A stretch of 64,000 bases of DNA from CAYFYS01 sp965202905 (GTDB taxonomy: Bacteria; Pseudomonadota; Alphaproteobacteria; MPNO01). Every line of letters begins with the position of its first letter. Position 1 is the stretch's first letter. Shown here piece after piece: positions 27,090-35,039 of the stretch. Position numbers and translations under genes: made by a program. Where the stretch lies: the NCBI GenBank assembly GCA_965202905.1, contig OZ241868.1, forward strand, positions 1,054,001 through 1,118,000, read 5' to 3'. Below the pieces are notes generated by a model, which saw nothing but the letters and a program-made list of their open reading frames with translations, was not told where the DNA came from and searched no databases.

Positions 27090-28702
27090 GTCTGCGTCCC
27101 GCCGCGTTTGGTGGCTTCGTCGAGCCGGTTCTGCAGTTCGGCCGAGCGGTTGTAGAGCTGCTCGGCAACATCCTCGAAATCCGAGGGCTCTATGCCTTCG
27201 ATGCGGTCGAACTCGATCTCCTTTATCGTCGAGCCTTTGGTGGTTTCATCCTTATGAAACAGCCAGATCCCAACCTCTTTGGGCTGGAGCGAACTCGGAG
27301 AAGGGTCCTCGCCCGCCGCTTCGCCGGCTCGTTGTTCCAGCTCTCCTTGCCTCATCAGGTTGCCGATTTCCTTGAGAAGCCAGTCGCTGTGCGTCGTGAC
27401 CACGACCCGGACCCCGCCGCGGACCAGGCGCGCCAACATCCTGGCCATTTCGGTCTGAGCCGCGGGGTGGAGATGGGCTTCCGGTTCCTCGATGATGAGC
27501 ATGTCGCCCGAACCAACGGCGCCACGGAGAAAAAGGACCACGGGCGCAAGTTCGGACACCATCGACGAAGCGCGGCTCAGGCGAATGTCCTGATCCGCCT
27601 CCCACGGTCGGTAGACGAACTCGGGATACCCGTCGGGTGATGGTCTTCTGGCTTGTATCTGCCCCCCCAGCGTTCGGAGTTCCAACTCGTCCGCGAGACT
27701 TTGCATGGCTTCCGCCGGTTTCAGGCGGGGCCGAGATCTGCGCACGTCATGAAGAACGAGCCGCTGCATGAAATCGACCATCACGCCGGAGAAAGTGGGA
27801 ATTTCGGGAAAGCGCTCCAGACCCGCCCGCGTCGATCGCGCCAAGAGGGAGCTCGCAATGACACGATGGCTCTGCATGATGCCGCTTCGCGCAGCCGGCA
27901 AATAGTACGTTCCTAGCCGTCTCTTCTGCACAAGTTCAAACAGACTTGGTGTTTCTTCCAGCAAAATATAAAATAAAAAGTCTATAATATCTCCAGGGTG
28001 ATTGTTTAATCTCATTTGCATAATATTAGAAATATCTCGAAAATAATATTTACTTATTTCTTTACTTACGTTTTTTTTTGATTCTTCCAAATAATATAAT
28101 GCGTCATTAGAAATAATAAAATTATCAATACATCCTCTTGATTTAAAATCATTACCGTATAATATTTCCATAGAAATATTCCATAGTTTAATATTTTTTT
28201 CATTTATATTTATATTTATATTAGTTTGATTTAAAGTATCAGGCATCTGAATTATATTTGAAATGTGATCAATATCTAAGCAACGTTTAAGCTCATTTTT
28301 CAAATCTTCGGCCAAAAAATTAGGATCATCAAAGAAGTTTTCCGTCCATTCACGCACGGTCCACGGCAATTCTGAGAATTGAAAAGCCTTTCGACTAATG
28401 TCTAGATTAGCAACGAACTGTTCTATTTCTTCCTCTGGGACGGGATCATCCCGCTCCATCGAGAAATAGGCATAATCCTTTATGAAAGGAAATCGTGGGA
28501 ACCCGTTCAGAACCCGGTGCAACGCGTAAATCAGAGTCGCAAGATATGTCTTCCCGGTATTGCTGGGGCCGACGAATATCGTCAGCGGCCGGAGATCGAC
28601 GGCGCCTTTCTCGATGGGGCCAAATTTCTCGACCTCGATGCGCACGTCCGGATGTGTCGGGAACTGTGTGCCGGGCGGCCCGCCGGCGGCAGACTCGTTC
28701 AT
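27086..28702 (-). CDS. ABC-type (AAA_15/21, OLD-like) ATPase with A/T-rich insert
   Basis: A 538-residue SMC/ABC-type ATPase of the kind found in defence modules. Walker A is GPSNTGKTYLATL at 45-57, the signature-like segment is LSRASSMVSEL, Walker B is MLIIEEPEAHLHP near residue 400, and the switch histidine is in VVVTTHSDWLLKEI near 436. Between Walker A and the signature (residues ~75-265, bases ~27905-28480) the DNA is strikingly A/T-rich, with residues such as NQTNINININEKNIKL, while both flanks are G/C-rich. No TOPRIM domain is present. It is coupled to the nuclease-like gene and lies 105 bases after mod. It resembles ATPases of PARIS- or Septu-type systems in general layout, but the partner differs. 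Confidence 0.75.
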   Translation of the reverse strand: MNESAAGGPPGTQFPTHPDVRIEVEKFGPIEKGAVDLRPLTIFVGPSNTGKTYLATLIYALHRVLNGFPRFPFIKDYAYFSMERDDPVPEEEIEQFVANLDISRKAFQFSELPWTVREWTENFFDDPNFLAEDLKNELKRCLDIDHISNIIQMPDTLNQTNINININEKNIKLWNISMEILYGNDFKSRGCIDNFIISNDALYYLEESKKNVSKEISKYYFRDISNIMQMRLNNHPGDIIDFLFYILLEETPSLFELVQKRRLGTYYLPAARSGIMQSHRVIASSLLARSTRAGLERFPEIPTFSGVMVDFMQRLVLHDVRRSRPRLKPAEAMQSLADELELRTLGGQIQARRPSPDGYPEFVYRPWEADQDIRLSRASSMVSELAPVVLFLRGAVGSGDMLIIEEPEAHLHPAAQTEMARMLARLVRGGVRVVVTTHSDWLLKEIGNLMRQGELEQRAGEAAGEDPSPSSLQPKEVGIWLFHKDETTKGSTIKEIEFDRIEGIEPSDFEDVAEQLYNRSAELQNRLDEATKRGGTQT

Positions 28703-28807
28703 TTGACTTCCTCCGGTTGTCGCGCCGCGCGTCTCATGCCGTGCGCGCGAGCGGTGGAGACATTATACTGTCGGTTTCGATAACGCACTGCGTGGCCCTC
28801 CGCCCGT

Positions 28808-29025
28808 CTAAGCCCGGAACACCTTCATCACCTCGTCGCCCAGGTGGTTGATGACCTTGACGGCGATGCGGCCGGAGTGCGGGCGCTCGAAGGGGCGGGA
28901 AACGTCGCTGTTGAGCGTGGCCCAGGCGGCGGCGTCGATCTCGGCCTTCAGCGTCGTCTTGAGCGCCTTGTAGGGATCGCCCGCGCCGAGGAAATAGGCG
29001 TGGCGGACGAAGAAGCTCTCCTCGT
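28808..29025. repeat. Direct repeat copy 2: 3' end of intact mod
   Basis: The last ~218 bases of mod, repeated at 26387-26601 in the same orientation. The two copies bracket about 2.2 kb holding the ABC ATPase and nuclease genes. Confidence 0.92.
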
Positions 29026-31606
29026 TGTAGTCGGTGTCGATGAACCAGCAGGCGATGCCCCCGGCGCCGTCGCTGCGCACCTCGCCGGTGTTGGGGTGGA
29101 AGACATCGACCCCGTTGATCTTCACCCGGACCCGGTCGTCCCCGGCGTCGAGGATGTCGATATCGGGCTCGCCGAAGATGACGAACAGATTGCCCTGGCC
29201 GGTGTTCTTGAGATCGCCGGCCATGTGCAGATCGGCGTTCATGCGCGCCTTGAGGACCGGGATGCGGCCCAGCTTCTCGAACTCGGCGGAGTGGGCATCG
29301 TAGCTGAAGGCGCAGGCGATCAACACGTCGAAGCCGGCATCGGCGGCCTCGCGCGCCGCGGCCACCAGATCCGGGCGCGAGACGGTACCGAACTCGGGGC
29401 CGATGAAGACGGCGGCGCGGCGCTCGACCCCGGTCTCGCCGCCGCCCTCGACATAGCGCCCCTCGGCGCAGACATGGTCGCCGGGCCACGCGGCCAGCGA
29501 GGAAAACGCGATCCGGTCCTCCTTATGCGCCTGCTGCACGCCGGCCCTGTCCAGATGCTCCAGGACCATCGCGGCGAAGTCCCGGGTCTCGCCGTAACCC
29601 GCATTTTCGTCGTCAAAGCCGCGCACGAGCTCGTCGTCCTCGTCCACCGCCAGCATCCGGTGTGGGCTGAGGCTCTCGACCGTGAACGGCCCGGCCACGC
29701 GGATGCGCGCGTTGTCCGGATAGGGCTTGTCGTAGAGGTATTCGTACTCCGCCTTGGCGGCGATCGAGGCGTCGATCTCCTGCTGCCGGGCGATGCGGGC
29801 CTGCCACCATTCGGCGTGCGCGTCGCGCGCTTCGCCGATCCAGTCCTCGGCCACTTCGCGCGGGATCTCCCACTCCTCCCAGGTCTCGCCGACCGCCGCG
29901 TTGAGCCGCGCCCGCAGCGGCTCCAGGCTCGCCTGCCATTTCTCCCAGATCACGTCGATCTCGGCGTTGTTGGCAATGGATTTGAGCGTGATGTGCGGTA
30001 CCCGTTCGTAGACGAAGCCCTGGCGGATGTCGCCCCGGGTCGGCGCCTCGGACGGCGCGCGGCCGGCGATTTCCGCCTCCCTGCGCCGCCCTTCCGGGCT
30101 GTCGGCGAGCAGATACCAGGGATAGCGCGCGCCCATGATGCGGGCGCGGGCCAGCGCCAGGGCGACGCGCGAGGTGTCGATGGTGATCCATCGCCGTCCC
30201 CATTGCTCGGCGGCATAGGCCGTGGTGCCGGCGCCGCAGGTCGGGTCCAACACGAGATCGCCGGGGTCTGTGGTCATCAGGATGCAGCGTTGGACCACGT
30301 TCGTACCAGTTTGAACCACGTAAACTTTGGGGTCAGATCTGCTTGTAACTCCTCCCGAGACATCGGACCAAATGTTATCAAAAGAAATAGCTGCAAAGTC
30401 GTCGAAGAATTTCTTGTAAGAAAGCGTTCGTCCAGTAGGAATAATACGATCTGCTTTTATGGTACGATAGAAACCGTTCTGTGCAGTTCGCCAACCTCCC
30501 GATTTAGGTCTAAATGAATTTCCTTGGAATAAAACTTCAAATGTGGTCGTTGTTGAGCCAGTTCTTGATGTCATTCCTTGATCTCGAAACAAACGCGCGC
30601 CATCAGGTAAATCGGAATTATATGAATCTTGCAATCTATACTCTCTTAAATTTGGCAATCTTACTGTGCTATATCTGCTGGCCCCCTCTTTTCCTGGGGT
30701 TGTTTGGCGAAGCATCTTCCTAAATTTTCTTTGTTCATTGTTTTTGCAGTACAAAACTAAATAATTGGCCGTGTTATCAAGGCCCTGAGAGCCAAGACCT
30801 ATTGAAGTTTTATAGCTGATAAGGCTACAAAAGTTCTCCTCTCCAAACACCTCGTCCATCAGCGCGCGGACGCGATGCACGTTCTCGTCCCCGATCTGCA
30901 CGAACACCGAGCCGCTCTCGGTCAGCAGGTCGCGCGCTACGGTCAGCCGGTCGCGCAGATAGGTCAGGTAGGAGTGGATGCCGTTCCGCCATGTGTCGCG
31001 GAACGCTTTGACCTGTTCCGGTTCGCGGCTGATGTGCTCCGCCTTGCCGTCCTTCACGTCGCGGCTGGTGGTCGACCACTGGAAGTTGGAGTTGAACTTG
31101 ATGCCGTAAGGCGGGTCGATATAAATGCACTGTACCTTGCCGCGCAGCCCCTCCCGTTCGGCCAACGACGCCATGACCGACAGCGAGTCGCCCAGGATCA
31201 TGCGGTTGGCCCAGTTGGCGTCGTGTCGATAAAACTCGGTCGCCGCCGCCTTGTCGGGCAGGCCGTTGAAATCGGCGAACAGGTCAGGCGCCTCCGGCGC
31301 CTCGCATTCCGCCCGCTCCCTGGTTTCCCGGAGCAGGTCGTCGATCAGCGCCTTGGGATGCACCTTCTCCTGGATATAGAGCGGCGGCGCCTGGACCACG
31401 AGGTCGGACCGGTCCTGCTCGTCCTTGCCGCGCCAGACGAGCTGCGGGTCGAGGTCGCGGTTGCGGCGCTCATAGGCGAGCCGGATCGGGCTTTTTTCCT
31501 CGTCGCCCATCACCGACTGGAACTCCGCCGTCGGAATGTTCTTCCGGCTCGCCTCGTTATGGGTAAGGGTCTCGACGGATTTGGATTTCCTGGAATCCCG
31601 CGCCAT
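28808..31606 (-). CDS. mod: Type III-like N6-adenine DNA methyltransferase (Mod)
   Basis: Beta-class adenine methyltransferase of 932 residues. Motif IV DPPY is at 164-167 (CIYIDPPYGIKFNSNF), followed by motifs V-VIII and SGSVFVQIGDENVHRVRAL. SAM-binding motif I comes after the recognition region as VLDPTCGAGTTAYAAEQWG near residue 454. The order IV ... recognition domain ... I is that of Type III Mod proteins. Residues ~250-435 are encoded by A/T-rich DNA (about 30300-30850) and should be the target recognition domain. A long C-terminal half is specific to this subfamily. With res (35040-38078) it should form a methylation-restriction system; the two are split by three other genes. Confidence 0.88.
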   Translation of the reverse strand: MARDSRKSKSVETLTHNEASRKNIPTAEFQSVMGDEEKSPIRLAYERRNRDLDPQLVWRGKDEQDRSDLVVQAPPLYIQEKVHPKALIDDLLRETRERAECEAPEAPDLFADFNGLPDKAAATEFYRHDANWANRMILGDSLSVMASLAEREGLRGKVQCIYIDPPYGIKFNSNFQWSTTSRDVKDGKAEHISREPEQVKAFRDTWRNGIHSYLTYLRDRLTVARDLLTESGSVFVQIGDENVHRVRALMDEVFGEENFCSLISYKTSIGLGSQGLDNTANYLVLYCKNNEQRKFRKMLRQTTPGKEGASRYSTVRLPNLREYRLQDSYNSDLPDGARLFRDQGMTSRTGSTTTTFEVLFQGNSFRPKSGGWRTAQNGFYRTIKADRIIPTGRTLSYKKFFDDFAAISFDNIWSDVSGGVTSRSDPKVYVVQTGTNVVQRCILMTTDPGDLVLDPTCGAGTTAYAAEQWGRRWITIDTSRVALALARARIMGARYPWYLLADSPEGRRREAEIAGRAPSEAPTRGDIRQGFVYERVPHITLKSIANNAEIDVIWEKWQASLEPLRARLNAAVGETWEEWEIPREVAEDWIGEARDAHAEWWQARIARQQEIDASIAAKAEYEYLYDKPYPDNARIRVAGPFTVESLSPHRMLAVDEDDELVRGFDDENAGYGETRDFAAMVLEHLDRAGVQQAHKEDRIAFSSLAAWPGDHVCAEGRYVEGGGETGVERRAAVFIGPEFGTVSRPDLVAAAREAADAGFDVLIACAFSYDAHSAEFEKLGRIPVLKARMNADLHMAGDLKNTGQGNLFVIFGEPDIDILDAGDDRVRVKINGVDVFHPNTGEVRSDGAGGIACWFIDTDYNEESFFVRHAYFLGAGDPYKALKTTLKAEIDAAAWATLNSDVSRPFERPHSGRIAVKVINHLGDEVMKVFRA

Positions 31607-31609
31607 GAA

Positions 31610-31723
31610 TCAACCCACCCTCATCGAGCGTAGCGGAAGCGCCCCGGTCCCCGGCGTCGAAAGATCGTAGCGTCCGGACGTGTCGATGAGGCTGTCGGTC
31701 CCGGGATAGCAAGGCAGTTTCAT
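31610..31723 (-). pseudogene. Possible DUF2283-like N-terminal fragment
   Basis: A 37-codon frame starting MKLPCYPGTDSLIDTS resembles the opening of DUF2283 proteins (MKLxYYPETDSLYI), but the remainder does not fit and the family needs about 70 residues. It fills the 145-base gap upstream of mod. It may be a relic or chance. Confidence 0.25.
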
Positions 31724-31751
31724 GGCGCGTCGATCCTCCGAACTCCGGTCG

Positions 31752-32537
31752 TCAAGCCGCAACCCGCTGCACGATCTTGCGGTCGAAGGCGTCACGCGCC
31801 TCCAGGGACGAGATCATTTCGCCGCCGACATCGGACAATCTCGCGAGGTCCTCGCGCGGGATCGCAGCCTGGTCCTCGAACACCAGGATGGAGTCGAAGG
31901 GAGGAAGCTCATGCCGGTGGAAATGCGACAGCATGATCGTCGTCAAGCGCGCTTTGTCGCGGTTCGGCACGCCATACAGAAACAGAGAAACGTCGCCCCT
32001 GGCCTCGATACGATAATCCACCCGATAGGCTTCGGCGTTCGGTACATCCGGTTGGTAATCTGGTTCGATCTTGCCTTCGTCCACCAATTTGTACAGGAGA
32101 TCTTTCAAGTCGTCATAGAAGGTCGAACCGACATTGGAGCGGGAAAGCATGGTCAGGTCGTAGATTCTGGTCAATGCCTGTCCAAAGGCGACAATCGACT
32201 CCGAAAGGCGCTCCGGCGCCGTGTCGAAGCACAACGCGCCGCCATCCCATTGTAGCCCGGTCTCACCCATGATGCGCTCGAGTAACATGCCCCGGGTTCC
32301 GTCCGTGAACGAGTCCACGTCATGTTCGTAGCTGATATGCATCAGCGTATGCCCGCGATCCGACAGCCTCAGCCCCCCTGATGATGCTTCAGAAAGGTGA
32401 ATCGGATAGCGGTCCCCGTCAGGAAACGCGAAATGCGTCCGCACCATTAACGCGCCGTCGGGGCGCGGCTCGACCCTGACGTCCTCACAAAGCCGCTGGC
32501 ACAGCAATTTCCGAAGCAAGTCGAGATCGATAGTCAT
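31752..32537 (-). CDS. DUF1828/DUF1829 domain protein
   Basis: A 261-residue soluble protein. Residues ~10-95 match the DUF1828 pattern (ending SSGGLRLSDRGHTLMHI) and residues ~125-250 match DUF1829 (TFYDDLKDLLYKLVDEGKIE, then SLFLYGVPNRDKARLTT). These domains are of unknown function and recur in mobile and defence loci. Its start overlaps the stop of the upstream small gene by four bases, so the two are a coupled pair. It lies between the DUF262 gene and mod in the restriction locus, which suggests an accessory or immunity role. Confidence 0.7.
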   Translation of the reverse strand: MTIDLDLLRKLLCQRLCEDVRVEPRPDGALMVRTHFAFPDGDRYPIHLSEASSGGLRLSDRGHTLMHISYEHDVDSFTDGTRGMLLERIMGETGLQWDGGALCFDTAPERLSESIVAFGQALTRIYDLTMLSRSNVGSTFYDDLKDLLYKLVDEGKIEPDYQPDVPNAEAYRVDYRIEARGDVSLFLYGVPNRDKARLTTIMLSHFHRHELPPFDSILVFEDQAAIPREDLARLSDVGGEMISSLEARDAFDRKIVQRVAA

Positions 32538-33010
32538 AACAGCAGTTTCTGTAGGTCGGATTGAACGTTAAGTCCTTCCAGCTTGAAATCCTCCACCAGA
32601 CAAGCCAGCGCACCTTTCAATGACTCGAACCGGTCGGTCTCCTCCGCTTCAGATTCCGGTTTCCGACCTGCCGCTATCGCTCGCTCCGAAACGCGATGAA
32701 TATGCGGCCGATACGCTATCTCACCATGGACATGACTTGGCCCGTTGTAGCGGGCCATAGTCAATGGTGGGACGCCACGGAGAACGTAGGAAATGCCGCA
32801 CGAGAAATCGTACTCGTCGATCAGGTTCTGGCGTTGATAGATCAGGAATCCTATATCTGGGTCGCACTGACTGGATGCGTGCCAGCTACGCTGCCGGTGC
32901 GCCGGTCGCGTCTTGGGTTTCTTCGACCAGCGCGCTCCCGGGTTGACGATCCGTTTAGGCGTCAATCTGAGATCGGTGAGTTCCTGCTCTGTGAAAAGCT
33001 TCGTGATCAT
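32534..33010 (-). CDS. Small hypothetical protein paired with DUF1828 gene
   Basis: A 158-residue protein starting MITKLFTEQELTDLRLTPKRI (ATG at 33010; a longer start only adds an Arg-rich stretch). The middle reads DPDIGFLIYQRQNLIDEYDF and SCGISYVLRGVPPLTMARYNG, then HIHRVSERA. I do not recognise a catalytic motif with confidence; the overall look is of a small globular protein usually found beside DUF1828 genes (possibly the family NCBI calls DUF6978, from memory). The four-base overlap with the next gene indicates co-translation. A toxin/antitoxin or sensor/effector relation is possible but unproven. Confidence 0.55.
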   Translation of the reverse strand: MITKLFTEQELTDLRLTPKRIVNPGARWSKKPKTRPAHRQRSWHASSQCDPDIGFLIYQRQNLIDEYDFSCGISYVLRGVPPLTMARYNGPSHVHGEIAYRPHIHRVSERAIAAGRKPESEAEETDRFESLKGALACLVEDFKLEGLNVQSDLQKLLL

Positions 33011-33117
33011 CTGTAGCGCTGCCGCTATACGTTTTCGAGACCCGGCGCGCCGCCGCCGGCCCGCGCCAGCCATTCGACGGTATCCGTATCCCCGTCGTCC
33101 TTCATGCCGCGACCGCC

Positions 33118-35016
33118 CTACTCCGCCGCCGTAACGGGCAGGTCCATTTCTTCGATTTCGTCGGGCAGATCGACCTCGGGCTCGTCCGTTTCTTCGCCGC
33201 CATAGACCGTCTGACCGGTCTGCTCGATCATATTCAGAAGCGCCGACTGTCGCGCCCTGAAGAAGCCGTCAAAATCGTCGGCGCGAAGCAACGCGGGGTC
33301 GATCAGATGCGTGTGCAGAGAGGCGTCGATTGTCTCGCCGGCGATCGGCGGTGAATTCTTCGCCCCCCTCTCCAGCCTCGCCAGATACACCGATGGCGCA
33401 TCGCCCCCCAGGATACGGTTGGTCTTCGAGGAGAGAGGGGTTTTGTTTATGATCGAATCGTACATCGATTTGTCGATTCCCTGTTTCTTGCACCAGTTCT
33501 GGGGAAAGATGTGATGGATATCGACGTTTTCGTCGAAAAAGATAGTCTGGTCGAAAGCCTGACCAGATCGAAAATCCTGCGCACCCTCCTTCATGAGCAG
33601 CGCATTCACGCCTTTATAGGCGGCGGACACACGGCTGCTCATCGTCCGCAGCCGGTCGGCCCGGAACACCGAATTCAAAATCGTCGACGGCGAATCGCCG
33701 CCGTTCAGCCATGCGGGGACTTCGACGACATCGCGCGCGAAGCGCGATTCTGTCGTCGATCCGTAAAGCTCGCCAAATACGCCGTTCCAGAACCAGCGGG
33801 CGATCTGTTCACGAATCGTGGCGTGCTGCCATCGATCGCCGATTTCCGAAAATATCGCGGCCAACGGAACGAGCTGCGACTGATATGGAATATCTAGAAC
33901 GCGATAAATATACTGAAGGCGAAGAAATTTCACGACGTTCTTGAATCCCTCCTCTATCCCGTTCGAATATTTACTGTAGGCGTCCAGCGGCAGATTCAAA
34001 AGCGACTGGCGGGTTGCCCTGACCGGCGGGAGATCGTGGCCCTCTTGGCCTTCCACGGCGGCGACGGCACGGCGTTCCTTGGTCTGAAGCAGCGCGATCG
34101 ACTGCAGAAAATCCGTGCTGGCGACCTTTTCCAGCGGGCCGAACTTCTGGCCCGCCGCCCTCCCGAACTCGGCCAGCCGTCTGTAGCGGCCGGTTTCCGC
34201 ATGTTCGCCCAGCCAGTCCTTGCGAAGCTCGAATCCTTGCGACGCATACATCGCCGTCACCAGTTCGAAAGCGTCGAGCGGCTTGCCGCCGGTATTGACT
34301 TTTTCAAAAACAAGGCAAACAGCCTCCCGAGAGGTATCCTTTCCGAGATCGATAACAGGAATCTGATAGCTCTTGAAGTTCTGCAGAACTTTATTCTTGA
34401 AATCCAAGAACAAGGATATTTTCTCTAGCTGAGAACTATCATAACAAAACTTGTACAAACCATCCTGCCAAACGTCCCAGTCAAAGACCCTGTTTGCCGG
34501 GAACATCCCTAACTCGTATTCGCGTTCGGGACTCGACAAATCGCAGACGATCTCACGTCCGAAGTTACGTTTGAGGATACGATCCTCAGGGACGCCGATG
34601 ATCGCCTCTTCGCGCTCCTTGGCCGGGTTCAGAGCAGCCTCGATATCGATATAAAACCAGCGGCTGACCCTCTTGCGCCGTGCGGTCACGGTTTCGACGA
34701 CCTTGTCACGAATGCAGGCTTGGTAGAGCGAGGTCATCCGTTGTTGGCCATCGAGAAGCAGACATTCCGCCTTGGCGCCGTCGGCAGACCCGGGCGCGCC
34801 CTGGACAGGCCGTTCCTTGAACTCGACGGCGCCGCCGCTTTCCAGCGTCATCAGCACGCCGACCGGAAACGCAAGGGAAATTGAGGCCATCAGGCTCCTT
34901 ATTCTGTCCTCATCCCATACCCAGCTTCGTTGAAATTCGGGCAGTTTGATCGCGCCTTTTTCGCACTTGCGCAACAGGTCTTCGAGGCCGACCGGATTGG
35001 TCCTGAACGATGCCAT
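33118..35016 (-). CDS. DUF262 (GmrS-like) and HNH domain protein
   Basis: A 632-residue protein. The N-terminal DUF262 domain (ParB/Srx-like fold) has LPEFQRSWVWDEDRIRSL near residue 25 and the nucleotide-handling motif DGQQRMTSL at 89-97. A C-terminal HNH/DUF1524-like region has VDIHHIFPQNWCKKQG near residue 500, then NKTPLSSKTNR. This is the architecture of GmrSD-type modification-dependent restriction proteins and of many anti-phage proteins. Bases ~33870-34650 (middle of the protein) are A/T-rich against G/C-rich flanks. It begins 23 bases after res, so the genes are probably co-transcribed. I start at MASFRTNPVGLEDLL because upstream frame lies inside res. Confidence 0.82.
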   Translation of the reverse strand: MASFRTNPVGLEDLLRKCEKGAIKLPEFQRSWVWDEDRIRSLMASISLAFPVGVLMTLESGGAVEFKERPVQGAPGSADGAKAECLLLDGQQRMTSLYQACIRDKVVETVTARRKRVSRWFYIDIEAALNPAKEREEAIIGVPEDRILKRNFGREIVCDLSSPEREYELGMFPANRVFDWDVWQDGLYKFCYDSSQLEKISLFLDFKNKVLQNFKSYQIPVIDLGKDTSREAVCLVFEKVNTGGKPLDAFELVTAMYASQGFELRKDWLGEHAETGRYRRLAEFGRAAGQKFGPLEKVASTDFLQSIALLQTKERRAVAAVEGQEGHDLPPVRATRQSLLNLPLDAYSKYSNGIEEGFKNVVKFLRLQYIYRVLDIPYQSQLVPLAAIFSEIGDRWQHATIREQIARWFWNGVFGELYGSTTESRFARDVVEVPAWLNGGDSPSTILNSVFRADRLRTMSSRVSAAYKGVNALLMKEGAQDFRSGQAFDQTIFFDENVDIHHIFPQNWCKKQGIDKSMYDSIINKTPLSSKTNRILGGDAPSVYLARLERGAKNSPPIAGETIDASLHTHLIDPALLRADDFDGFFRARQSALLNMIEQTGQTVYGGEETDEPEVDLPDEIEEMDLPVTAAE

Positions 35017-35039
35017 CGTGATGTCCCTATGTGATGTTC

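Noticed and set aside
27905..28490. Group II intron, retron or non-coding insert in the A/T-rich segment
   Set aside because: The reading frame stays open across the segment and encodes a plausible helical protein, and no reverse transcriptase or intron motif is visible.
26619..28702. Naming the ATPase-nuclease pair as PARIS, Septu or Gabija
   Set aside because: The partner lacks the DUF4435/TOPRIM, HNH or UvrD-like features of those systems, and the ATPase shows no TOPRIM domain. Only general resemblance remains.
26387..29025. Insertion sequence or transposon carrying the ATPase pair
   Set aside because: The bracketing repeats are coding mod sequence, not terminal inverted repeats, and no transposase or integrase frame is present.
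33025..33105. A 26-codon minus-strand frame between the DUF262 gene and the small hypothetical gene
   Set aside because: Too short, with no ribosome site or family match; likely chance.
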